A program made the position numbers and the translations under genes. Below, in pieces: positions 12,603 to 24,743 of a stretch of 64,000 nucleotides of DNA. This DNA is from Eremophila alpestris peregrina (lineage: Eukaryota; Chordata; Aves; Passeriformes; Alaudidae). The stretch spans positions 5,451,160-5,515,159 of the forward strand of contig WMCF01000035.1 of the NCBI GenBank assembly GCA_009792885.1. Direction: 5' to 3'. The notes under the pieces are model-generated. The model did not search any database, was not told the DNA's origin, and worked only from the letters and a program-made list of their open reading frames with translations. The stretch's first letter is position 1. Each line of letters opens with the position of its first letter.

Positions 12603-13337
12603 TAGATGTGTTTTATTTCTGAGCTGCAGCTTATTCTCTGCAGATTTGTCTGAGTTTAAAGAATGTCGATTTCCACACAAAACAGGGATAAAATCGTATC
12701 TTCAGTGGAACTGAATGCTAGAGAAAAGCTATCCTTTGTTCAAACAAAGTAAGGTTCCCATGTTTCTTGGGTTTAGAGAGAAAAGAGGATGTTTTTTACA
12801 TTTTCCTACAAGAACTTCGTGCCCTTCTATTTTTCTTCTCAAGGTAGCTTCTTCAGATGTGAATATTTTTCAGGTATGCATTTAATCCTGAGCAGAACAA
12901 ATTGCCTGTGCTCGTAGAGAAAAATATAAGGCTCAGCAAGTTATTTGGTCATGTTCATTTTTCTTCATCATCAGAGTGTGAATTTAAAATTTATTTTGCT
13001 TAACTGAGAACTAAAATCTGGGAAAATGTTAGTAGTACAAGTTTCACTCTCTGTGAGCCAAGATTTTCTTTGAATAGTCTACCATAAAAATTGCTGCTTT
13101 GAGGGATGAAGCAGAAAGATCAATCAATAGTTTTATAAATATTCTTTTTAAGGTATTTTTGAAAACATGTTTACATTAAAGCTTCTAATGAGAAGCTACT
13201 GAAATATGTCCAATACAGTGCTGCACTAATGTTCTCATTTTGTGAAAGTAGGTTTGACAAACTCAAATTCTGTCCTCTCTTCTTTCTTCCCTGCTCTGTT
13301 CAGCCCTCTTTATTCCTCTGAGATAGTTGGGAAGTCA
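12603..13337. other. Unassigned DNA between the two repeat copies
   Basis: AT-rich, with no frame of note and no recognised transposon. The two copies flank it in the same orientation. Confidence 0.45.
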
Positions 13338-13452
13338 GGGGAAATGAGTAATTGGAAAGGCTTTGGTGGATCAAACTAGCAAACTAAGAGCTGGTTTTGA
13401 TGTGAGGTACAACCTTCAGCAGGGGTAGTTAAAGCACAGTAATCCTGGGAAA
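13338..13452 (+). repeat. Diverged dispersed repeat, copy B
   Basis: Partner of 12495-12602 in the same orientation, about 840 bases downstream. The anchors GCAAACTAAG at 13379-13388 and AGTAATCCTGGGAAA at 13438-13452 are exact. Intervening bases are roughly two-thirds alike by eye with small gaps. Confidence 0.6.
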
Positions 13453-14103
13453 CACTCGGAGAAAAACATTGCAGAATTGCAATTCTTTTTGTGCTTGTTT
13501 CGTTTGAGGTTGGCTAAATTAAAATACTGTTGGGAATAAATTATGGAGCTTCTCCTACCAGCAAAAGCCTTTGTAAGATCTGCTTTTATTATCTGTAGTG
13601 ACAGAAACCAATTGGTGTTTATGTCTCCTTTTCCTGGGGTTCAGAGTTTACATAAGAAATCCAGTTGTATAATGATTTATCCTTTTCCACTCTCCCTTAT
13701 TTGAACTGGTGGTTTGAACACTAGCTGTGTTTGGGGAGATTTTTGGGGATCAAGCAAGGACAGAGAGCATAAATAAAAAGCACAAGTTTTATCCAGAGTT
13801 TGGTGCTTTTCAAACAGTGTAAGCTTATGAAACTCAAACACAGATAAAACTTAATCTTCCCTGTGTTTATGAGTATTTAAAATTGTTTAACTCCGCAGCA
13901 TATACTCAAGTAATATGAAAATATAAAATCCCTTCTAGAGAGCAAACATAACCTCCTAATGAATGTCTGATATCCTGGGTAGTGTTCAGCTTATCACCAT
14001 AATTATTAAACAGACAGAAATGGATGCCTTAAGAACCCACTGTGTGTGCCCCATGCTTCAGCTGATCTCACAGGCCTGTCTTGTAAACGCTAATTAAAAT
14101 GAT

Positions 14104-14136
14104 ACTGCAATAAAGAGAAACACTGCAATAAAGAGA
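14104..14136. repeat. Short tandem duplication with 18-bp period
   Basis: ACTGCAATAAAGAGA occurs at 14104-14118 and again at 14122-14136, separated by AAC. Both copies are identical, so the duplication is probably recent. Confidence 0.85.
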
Positions 14137-14529
14137 GGTGATTCAGTGCCAGCAAGTACCTGTTAGTGTTACTTGTTGGTGATGATGGAGAGATTTTATC
14201 ATGATCCAAAGCAGTGTCTGTGCTATCCAGCACACCCTGGAGGAGCTGTGCAGGTCTTTGGGTACCACGAGGAACTCATTGATACTCACTTGTGGTTTTC
14301 CTGAAAAGGATTTACCTTCAGTCCAGAGATGTTTTCTGGGCAAGCTGGTGCATGTCACTTGCATGTCAGTGCTGACACAGATTGAAATGTGAGGAGCTGC
14401 CTGCATCAAATGAATTGTGTTCTCCAGTGCTGGTTCACATCAGTGTGTCTTTGAGATAGTTTTCTCTCAGCTGCTTATGCCACTGCTTAGACACAAGTGA
14501 AAAAGGTCATCCAACTTCCTTGCTAATCT

Positions 14530-14570
14530 AACTAATTAAAAGAAAAAGCAACTAATTAAAAGAAAAAGCA
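14530..14570. repeat. Perfect 20-bp tandem duplication
   Basis: The unit ACTAATTAAAAGAAAAAGCA occurs twice back to back at 14531-14550 and 14551-14570 without a mismatch. The unit carries a TAATTA homeodomain core, so the duplication doubles a potential site. Perfect identity suggests a young slippage event. Confidence 0.95.
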
Positions 14571-17500
14571 AACCTGCCCGGGTTAATGTCACTGAAAAGA
14601 AGCATTGCTTTTGTGGAGCTGTCAGTGCCAAATAAATTGAACAAATCAGGTTCTTTGTTTAAAATTATTTTTTCATCAGAATAGTTTGGAAGTTGGGCTG
14701 TGCTGCTGAAGCTTATACACATACTCTCTGTACCCTCATCTGGAGTTCAGCTGGTATTGCCATATGTCTTTGTGAGCTTCATAGATGTGCCTGTGAAATC
14801 CTCATTAAAATAATCCTTCCTCTGTTTATTTATAGGCATAAAAGTACCCCGGAGTTCTTAAGAGAATACATAATATATATGTGGATATAATATATGTGGG
14901 TGTAAATGGCCTGTTACAAGGGACTGTAGAAGATGGAGAGCTTTTTATGCCTGATCCTTAAGAACTGGATGAAATAAGTGGGCGGTCTCTATGTTTTCAC
15001 ATTTTTTAAATACACAGTTAAGATCATGACAGTAACGGAACTTATGAAAGTTAATTTTCTTAATTCAAAACATTTTTCTTCAATAACAGTCTTGTGTTTT
15101 GCTAATAAACATGGAAATGGCTGTTGCATTAGTTACCAAGGTGCATCCTTAGAGAAACCCATGGAAACGTGAGTAAGTTAGAAGAGTTTTCCCAGTCTTG
15201 CTCACCGCTAGCTGGGTGATGTGATCACATGTAACAGGTTAAACATCAGCCACAGTGATAGTAAATTTAAATGCCTGCCATAAACAGGGTTTCTGTGCCA
15301 GAAATAGTGATGCTAAAAATGAGGTCACACTTCAGCCACAAACCCATCAAAATGTAAGAAAACGCATCTCAAGTCAAGGAAATAATCAAGCAGTGGCACC
15401 AAATGTGTGCTTTGGGATTCAGTTTGATTTTAGTACTGAGAGTTCTGCCTTTCTACTTCTGAAATGAAAGTTCTTGTGCAGCCTCTCCAACAAAACCAGC
15501 TGTGCTGTTTAGTTATTCCTGCTATTCATGATTTTTTCCCCCAGGTATTATTCCCATTAATAAATCTGTCCCAAGAGAACAGGTAAGATGCTGGCTCATG
15601 GGAGTATACCAGTCATTTTCAGGGGATAAAGGCCAAGTAAGACAAATAACAATGTGTATTCAGTATATTCAGAAATTATCTTAGTAAATACGCTAGATCT
15701 TCTTGTAGTACCCACTGTCACTGATTGAATTAAACCAAAGAATCTCTTTTCCAGTAGTGAGGTAGATTCTTTATCCTGTGAGCAGTAATTATTGTATGCT
15801 TAATATAGATCGTGGGTTCTGTTTGTTTTTCTTCCAAAGGGTTTAGTAGTTTAATGTATAGCTTCTCTTGACAGGGCTACATCTTAATTCTTAACTGAAA
15901 AATTGTGCTTTTAAGAAGTATGGATGCCTGGATCCTTGATTTAGTTTCATAGCTCAGTCCTCATTTCGAATATCTCATCTGTTTATTACCTTTAATATTT
16001 TTCCACAAATACTAATTTTTAAAGACCAGTTCTATATTTAAAACACTTGTATAAAAAATACAGCAGTGTTTTGCATGTAAGCAGTGTAAAAAATTTGTTA
16101 GTAAATGCAAATGAAACCTGAAATATTGGTTTCTTCAGCTGTGAAATGGGTTTGCATGCCAGGGTTTTGGTAGTGGGTGGACTTCAGAGGTGGCATTCCC
16201 CAGTGTTGCTTAGGGGAGGAGGTAGAGGACCAGGAATGAAGTCAAGCCTGGGAAGAAGAGGGATGTGGTAAAGGTGCTTTTCAGATTTGGTTTTAATCCT
16301 CATTATCCTACTCTGACTTAATTGGTTACAAATTAAACCCACCCAAGCTTCCAGTAGTAGTTAACAAAAGCACAGCGTTACAGTCAATGGTTCTTGACAA
16401 ACCTGACAGCTGACTTTTTCCAACAGATTGTATCATTCATTGTGCTTAGGAAGGGAACACCTTAATCCTTTTTAGCTACACGTTTTTAATAGCTTTTTAG
16501 CTAACTGGGAGAGAGAGGAGGAGAAGACAAGTTAATGAAGCGAGGTTGTGAATGAAGTGTGGAAGGACAGTCTGGTATAAATTCTGACTGCCTCATACTA
16601 TAGTGAGTGGGCTGAAAGCAAACACAAAAGATTAAATATCTCTGGGCAATGTCAGTTTGTAGTTTGCTTTCCATTGGAGACTTCAGGAGCTGAGGAAGCT
16701 GAGAGTGTTACTTACTGTGTGGAATAGAAGTGCTGGTATTTTTAGGCAAAATCCCAATAAAGTATTATTTTTCCACCTAAAACATATGGCTTATGCAGCC
16801 AGATTCTGCAATTGCTTCCATGCTTTATCTGTTGCCCATTTTCACACATCCTTTTGTGAGGCAGGGGTTCTGCTAAAGGAATGAACTACTGACAAGCAAA
16901 TCTTTAATGAGACATACTTAAATTTTTAGGCTGCCATGCAGAGAAAGTAGCCAGTATAAATTCTCTGTAGTTACTTGCCTTTTCTTTGCTGCACTGCCTC
17001 TGATTCCGTGTTCTCTGCTGTGCATGATGGCTCTCACCTCTTCCCAGTGTAATGGCTGAGGAGGTGTAGGATGTGCAGCAGTGGCAGGTTTAAAGAGCAT
17101 TTTCTGTAAAGCAGTGTAATAAAATATTTACAAGGTTTGATGTAATGAGCTAGGCAATTATGTGTGAATTGTACTGTCCTCAGTTGGTTAGAACAGGCAG
17201 CCTGCATGCATTTACAGAATCTCCTTCAGCACAGGTTCCAAACCATGTTTTATGGAGCAAGAATATTGTTACTTTCTCAGTGAGGTTTCATTCCGTCACA
17301 TCACAATGAAACACAGAAATACTTACAGTTGAACTTTGGAAAAAAGGAGGTTAAGAATTCTATTAAGACGTATAAAGGAGCTTATATAAGGATGTGTGCA
17401 TTTTGAACCTGCCAGACGTGCAAGAACAAGCATTTCATATTGAAAGGTTTGGGCAAGTTCGTGTTATTCAAGGGTCTTTCACCTTTCTTTTAGTGCTTTT

Positions 17501-20500
17501 TGTGTGAAACTTTGGGAGCCTCTCACCTTCCCTGCTTAGCTGACCATCTTCTGGAAAGCCTGTTATTTAAAGGTTTTTTTATTCAGCTTCAGTGCTTGCA
17601 TTATAAATGTGTACAAGTAGCAGCAAGTGCAGTGTTTATTGCCCAATTAACTGGCCAGCTTTCTGAGCTTGGGGTAAGGATTTCTGTTCACAGATGTGAC
17701 AAACCTGATTCTATTCTAGCAAATTAGTCCATTTATTAGGCAAAGGGGTGCAAATCTGGACAAACAGATGATACTCTGCTTCCTATTTTGTATGGGAAGA
17801 GGAGAGAGAATTTGGTTCAGCCTGTATGTCTGGAGAGTGGTCTAGCAGTGCAAAAAACAATTAACTAGTTCTGCTCCAATTTTATTTTTGGCTATGCAAT
17901 ACTACTACATCCATTCACTTAGACGTATCTTTCTGAACTAAGGAAAGAAAGGGCTATAAATGTTAGAAATGAGAGTGCTGGTTCTGATATGGCATTCTAA
18001 TGTAAAAGTGTCCAAATACTTTAATTTCCAAACTGCTCAGTTCCAAAAGAAAGTGGATTCATTTTCTGTATTGCTTTTTTCATTGTCAGTATTGCTTTTA
18101 GTCTAACAGTGTCATCTTCTCAATGCAGCCAAGTAAAATGCTTTGCTCTTCCTGTTAGCCACTTGGCATTGCTTTCTGAAGGTACAATCAGCTGCCTTAT
18201 TGGAAGAAATTATTGGAGCCACACATTTTTTTTTGTGCAGAGGGATTTTACCTGAATGACTTGTCTGTGTTCTCTCTGACTTGTTTTGGATTGTGTAGAG
18301 GGATGCATGTGCAAGTATGTTTATTAAGAATATCATGTCTTGCCTTATTTATAAATGAAAAAGGCGAAGGCCTATCTAAACTCCTGTCAATCTGGTAACC
18401 TGAGATATGCTGTCCTATTTTTCACTGTTCTAGAATGATCAATTAATGTGCAATTAGTATTAATTAACTGGAGTTTGATCCCTTTGACTGTTAGACTTAC
18501 GTTGATGCATTTCTCTTCTGTGGCCTCACTTAATGGGAACTAAGCTGTGAGGCAGTAGTCTGTGGGAATATGTATTAGGGAAGTACTGGCCTTAATTTAT
18601 GCTCTTCAAATGCTTATTTGTAGTGCAGTTTGATTGGCTCAAAACTGGAGTGTCTTTGATTTGCAATTTATGCATTTACAATTAAAAAGTGGGGAGCAGG
18701 GGCTGATGACAGACTGCTGTTGCATAATTATTTACCTGAAAAAAGAAGGTAAATTTGTGAAACCATAGAAATTGGATGTACTGACATATCCTGCTGGCCA
18801 GTTTGAAGTCCCAAGTAAGCTTGAAAGAGTTGGTGAATGCTCCAGAAATAATGAGAAGTGTTTATAGGAATTTACTCCAGCTTTGATCCATGCTCTGGAA
18901 GAACTGTGCGCACCTTCAAGAAAATGTATTCATTTCTTTTGAAGTCTCATTGATTTTTAAATGAGAACCTGGAAAGTGGTGGAGAAGCAAAACTTACTCT
19001 TCATAAAAGCGAGGAGCAGCTAAATAGTGTTACTAACTTTAGACAATGAGGAGGTAGAGGCTGAAGGGAATTTCACAGGCCTTTTACTGCCTGTGTTTTT
19101 TTTTTTGTCTTGCACAGACTTACGTCTGTAATGTATACAAAGCATCAGCAGTCATAAGCACATCCTTAAACCCCAAAGAGGGACAAAAATGATAAGTGTA
19201 ATGACAAGATTTGCAGAATAGTCTAGTGGTTCATGTACCATGCTGATTTCTGAGGCCCTTGGTAGTAAAGCAGAAAATAGGCAATAGCCTTTAGGCATCG
19301 TTAACTTTGACTTGTTTTCATATATACTACAAACAAATAAACTGATTTTTTTTCATTTTACAGTAGGAGCCGTGGCACAGCTATTTCTCCCTAAACTCAA
19401 TAGAAATGCGAATATAATAAAAATAACTTTTAAAAAAGGTTATATTGTACTGGAATGGAAAATGGACTGTGTGCTGTGAATTGCTGAGTCTAATGGAAGC
19501 CCCTCAATTTTTTCTTTATTTTAAAATCATTACAGAGTTTCTATGTACAAACAATATTTTTAAATCCATCAAATTCTGGTTTGTCCCTCCATAGGTTAAT
19601 AGTTTAGCTGCTGGGACAAAGCATCCATGAAAGACTAGGTTGTTTATCATGTTGGCTTAGGCTAGATATTCCTATTTAAATGCTGTTTTAAGAAGTGTAT
19701 GTGAAAGCAGTGACATCTGCTTATAGCCATTGGCTAAAAGCATTGTGTTTTTGTGCCACGTGGTGTGTTTGCAGGAGACAGCAAGCAGTGTAGTCAGTCA
19801 CTGGATTACAGACTGTTCACCAACCAAATTCATTCATCATCTTGTCTCTAGTCCATTGAGTGAAACTTCCCTCAAGTTTCACTTTTTGCTCGTTATGATT
19901 TCTACATAAAAACGTATAACCCTTGATTCAAAGACTGTCATAAAGAAATCAAGTAGACACAACAGTACCTGAGGAGTGATACACATTGTGTGACTGCAGC
20001 TGTGAAAATGCTAATAAAAAGTTTGTGATGACTCATACTGATATCACACTACATCCTTTTTTAATAGTTGTGTCACTGAAAAAGCATTAATTGAATTACA
20101 ACCTGAGAATGCTTGTGACTTTTGGGTGCTCATTTGTCAGTCTGCTTCTGGTGGGCAGGCTGTGTTTTGCTAGATATGTTGTACAAAGCTTTTTAAATCT
20201 TTGTGCATAGCTGCACTGTGAGCCTGTCTTATGTTTGTGTTCTAAATATTTTCTACTGGTCCAGTACAGAGGGACAGCAAATCTACCAACTCTCCCACAT
20301 GTCCAAAGCAGTGAGGCATCCACTCCACTGAGCTCCTAACGCACCTCTCCTGACCACAGAGGGTTCCAGGCTTTTCCTTGGACTCAGTGTGTTTGTAAGA
20401 ATCACTGACATCAAGCTGAAAGTGGTGTTCTCATACAATTAACAGAGCTGCTAATAGCTGTGACTTCAGACAAGCACAGACAAACTCAACAGTTTCTCAT

Positions 20501-23500
20501 CCTTATTTTCTGAGATAATTTTTGTCAGTATTGAACTCTTTCCTTGTACTCTAGGGTTGTCCATGTTTTTTACTGATTTCTTTTCTTTTTTTGCTAAATG
20601 CAATCAGATTTTACCTTATTTAAAATCTTGCAATTCCCCACTGTGATCAACTTCCTCAAAATTTTTGATCTGCACTTATGAGAGAACGTACTATGCTGTT
20701 GTAGATCACATTTAGCTTTTTCTTCAGCACTTCAGCCAAGCTCTCTGAAATTACCTCAAAAGATCAAGTTGAATGCTTTTCTGAGTTAGTGTCTTTGAAG
20801 TCTGACTTACATAGTAACGCATGACACTGTGGGGTTGTTGGGGTTTGTTTGTTTTGCTTGGTGGGGGAATCTGATTTGTGTCGTTGAGATGCAGTGGCTA
20901 ATGAGATGGTGTGTGTGTGCTGCTGACAAGTGTGAGTGTAAACATAACCCGGCTCAGGTTTCAAGGACAACTTGGCAAAGCAGTTTCAGGTTCTCTGTCG
21001 GGGTAAATTCCCACTCGAGTCAGGAGCTGGAGATCTGCACAAGTGACCTGGGCAAGACCTTGCCACACTTCCTGGGTTCTGCTGAATCTTAGATGGAGTT
21101 AATGCTTTTTTAGCTGCAATTTTTGTTCTGCCTGGCCAGTCAGGCGACTTAGAACGACAGTATATTATCCCCATGGAGTTTCACTCAAATAAGCAAAAAT
21201 TTTACCAATGTGAATGAGTAATAAGAGAATGCTTGCAAAGAATAAAAATGTCTGTCTGGGAAAAAGCAAAGGAAGCCTATTTAAAAACTCCCCAGGTCTG
21301 TGTGTCTGAAGGTTGTGGGGAAGGACAGGGTTATTTATAGGCATGGCAAACTGAATGTGTCCCAACACTTCAGCTGTAAGGATTTGGTGCCATGAGGATG
21401 GAGGTGCACCACTGGAAGGATTCTGTTTCCAAGGGGTTTTATCTTCTCTCTCAAAACCCATGCATTTATTAACATACTTTGTTAGAACAAATAAGCAAAC
21501 ATTACTTTATTAGTGAGCAGAACCTGCCATGCAAAATAAATGTGAATACTTCCCTGCTGGAAAGATAATTCTCCAATTAGCCTCCAACCATTCAGTGATT
21601 GAAAATTTGTGGATGCAAATAATTTTCAGATTACTTAAGTCACTTAAAAATAAAATAAAGGATTCCTGTGGAGCTGGTAGAACTCATTTATAGCTGGGGT
21701 GTTTCTGACTCCAGATCACATCTGGCAGGAGCAAAATGCATTCATTCTCCTTATTATCTTACAGTGTGTGCCAGGCTAATGAAAGAAACACATGCAGAGG
21801 TAATTCTTTCCAGTATTGAAATGTGCATGTTTTATTGGAAGAAGAGAGTGATAGAGAGAGGCAGGGATCAGGGAAATAATTTGTACAATGTCCTCTTACA
21901 TTTTCCATTCCTCTTTTCCTCAAAGCTTCTACAGATGGTGGCAGTATCATTTGGGTCTCTCGTGCATGGTGACCATGCATTTTAGATCAGAAATCCTTTG
22001 TCTCCCTCTCATGGAGAAGTCACCTGTCGTATCCCACAGCCTGCTCAAGCAGTGGGAGCGTCTTTGGTTCTTTAACTTCAAAGTTTGGGATTAGGTTTTG
22101 CAGAATCTACTCTGGCCCGACTCCTGAGTTAAGTGTTTAGAACAATGAAACTTTATTCTTGTCACTTAGTGTCTGCTTGAGGTTCTTGACAGCCTAGGCT
22201 TTAAGTGGCTGTGAAATCCAATGCAGCTTGAATTTCAGTTGTTTGTCACCAACCAGTCCAAGTCCAGTTGGACTTGCCAGTGGGGTCACGTTTCCTGCTG
22301 TACTTTGGCAATCCCATTTCAGATGAGAAGCAGCTTGTGCGTCAGTCCTGGGCACAGGGCACCACTCCGAGGTAAGCACAGCCCCAGGAAGATAGCTGGT
22401 GTAGGGTGTTGTGTCCTGGCTGTGCTTTACCCCGTGCTAGGTTAGATGGGAGAAGGGTAAAGCAAAGACACTGCTCAATTTCATTGTGTCCCCATCTGCT
22501 AAGGTCTCTGTGACACTGGGATGGAGTTTTCAGCCAGAGCTGCTTGTTTGCCTGAAGAGGGGGTGTGTGCAGAGAAAAATCACCTCAGCTACAGGAGTAC
22601 AGCAGCAGAACTCACAACAGGATGTGTCTGAAAGTGTCATCCTGTTAAATGGCCTTTGGCACTGTCACTCGAAGTGCAAAGGGAAATGTCAGAGGGCAAA
22701 GCTTGGCCAATGGCCATGGTCACCCCAGATCTGTCTGTGGACATGGGCACTCTGCATTCATGTGCACTGGATTGCCTTGGGTTTTTTCCAACATAGCACC
22801 CTGTTGGACCAAGGGACTGTTTAAATGCTTGATGAAGTTTAAATGTAGAATTATACACAGCTTAGTTAGGAAGAACATTCCAGCCAATCCCTATACATTC
22901 CTCTTCAGTGTCCTTGTCTGTATGTCAGGCTTGATGAATAGAGCTGTTTTCCTTGTATTTTTATGGTGAAGGATGTCTTACCCCAGAGCTTTGCTGGTGG
23001 CTTCTTTGTGCTCAGTTTGAGGGCTTGTAGGAACTGAATTTTTAAAATACTCCATGATCATTGTCTCCTGTTATTATCAAGCAAAAGTGATTATGCCTAT
23101 CCTAAAAGTTGGCAAAGGCAGGTGTAACCCAATATAAGAATTATGAGTGGTGTTATTGTAAGAAGGCTTCTCACCAAATAGATATTTTCTGATTAAAAAT
23201 ATTCCCCCTACTGTTTTGCTTGTAGATTCCTAATTGCTTTTATATAATAAAACATTAAAAGAAATTTGATGTAGTAAAACCAGATATAGCCTTATTAAAT
23301 TAGGAGACTTGAACGTTCATTATAATCATACTTATTGTTTTTATGATCCTAAAACAAGCGTGTATGTGATTGAGAGATGGATGTTTGCAATATTAGATAA
23401 TGGCAATATTAGATCAAAGCTGTTTGTGTCTTTCCATTACCCTGTGCAGTATTGCTGGATTTTCAGTTACCTCAGTAGCACGTCAGGAGAGCTGAGTGTG

Positions 23501-24524
23501 CTGCCTCCTCAGTGCACCCCCTGCTCCTGGAGTTCCATGTCATCTGTGGTGCAGGAGCTCAGTTGCTCAAAAGGACTGCAGCTGACACTGTTTAACTGAG
23601 GAAGAATCCATTTCCCGTTGATTTGTAGTTTTCAGGAAAGGCAGCTTGTGAAACCATCAGTCCTGTTTCCTGGCAGGTTCAGATGCACTTATTTGCTCCT
23701 GCCTAGTTAAGAAGAAGTGTTCAGAACTCCCTCTCATAGTGTCACACTGATTTTGCTTCATTAATTTGCAGGATCTTGTTTATCTTAAGTGAGAGAAGGA
23801 GCAAGCTCACCTTGGATTTCTTGCACCACAAGGAATGTTGTTCTGGTGCAAAGTTAATACCTTAAAATGGCTTCATTATCTTGTTCTTTAGTAACGATTT
23901 CTTGTTTCTCTATGTGCTGTCCTCAGCTAATAGAGTGAAAAGTTTCCATTTTCTTCAGCTCTTTTTTTTTTTTTAAGCTTTCTGCCAGAAATGTCAATAT
24001 GTTCTAGCTTTCATTCACTATAATGAATGATATAATAAATATGGCTGCAAGCAATAGCAGTCCATTTTCATCCAGACAACCTTTCTTTTAATTTTACCAC
24101 AGTGTGTAGCCTAAAGACTATAGCTAGATGAAAGTTTCATGTTACGTGCTTCATAAAAGCAGCATAAGTACTTTAAGTCTCTAAATTCTGCAGTAAATAC
24201 GAGACAAAGGGTTTTCTCTGGCCTTTTGTGTGTTCTCTGTGAGAAACCTCTAAGCTGCTTCCAGGTCATGTTTGACTTTATTTTAGATATGCTTGTTTTG
24301 AGTCTCTTTTCAAAATCTATTAAGAATAAGAGCTGGAGGAAATTTTCAGGGCTGCTTTGCTCTTCGTAACGTTCCCATGTGAACTCATTTCAGCAGTCAT
24401 TTTGTTTTATTTAGTGACAATCAAATATAGCGTTTATTTCCAGAATTACAAAATTCCTAATCTATACAAATCTTTGTGCAAAGGTGCCTTCAAGGCTAAG
24501 TGACCTCTCCATTCTGTCTTGCAG
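14571..24524. other. Unassigned 10-kb tract
   Basis: No recognisable gene, RNA gene or interspersed repeat. Small items: a doubled ATAATATAT-GTGG motif at 14869-14900; a 12-base palindrome ATGTGATCACAT at 15219-15230; a T run at about 19098-19108; a doubled GCAATATTAGAT at 23387-23398 and 23403-23414; and a 13-base T run at 23962-23974. Frames of 60-112 codons are scattered on both strands, densest at 20.8-22.9 kb where composition is less AT-rich. None shows a domain, and several mirror each other on opposite strands. Confidence 0.45.
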
Positions 24525-24743
24525 TGGGAGTGGTTTTTACCCTTGATGCCATCACACAAGTGAGGCTTCCAGAATCAAGTTCCACTGTCGTTGGAAAAGG
24601 CTGTGTGTTTTTACACTTTTTTTGTCCCTTAAAGTGTGTTGGTTGTGGGTTCATTACTTCAAATATGTCACCTAAACATTTTTCTGTGGTCACTGTACAA
24701 CAGATCAAGGCACTCTTGAATTTGTTGTGTCTAGATAAAATGG
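24525..24743 (+). other. Candidate exon: splice-bounded open frame of 219 nt
   Basis: The acceptor CTCTCCATTCTGTCTTGCAG ends at 24524 and is near the textbook form. The donor ATGG/GTAAGG follows at 24744. The segment is 219 nt (73 codons exactly) and is open in the frame of the 86-codon plus-strand ORF (24500-24760), so both splice junctions would have the same phase. The peptide is Cys- and Val-rich in its middle (CPLKCVGCGF). I recognise no family. The opposite strand is also open over almost the same interval (24496-24756), which weakens a coding reading of either strand. No neighbouring exon was identified. Confidence 0.22.

Noticed and set aside
15219..15230. ATGTGATCACAT palindrome
   Set aside because: Twelve-base palindromes are expected many times in 64 kb.
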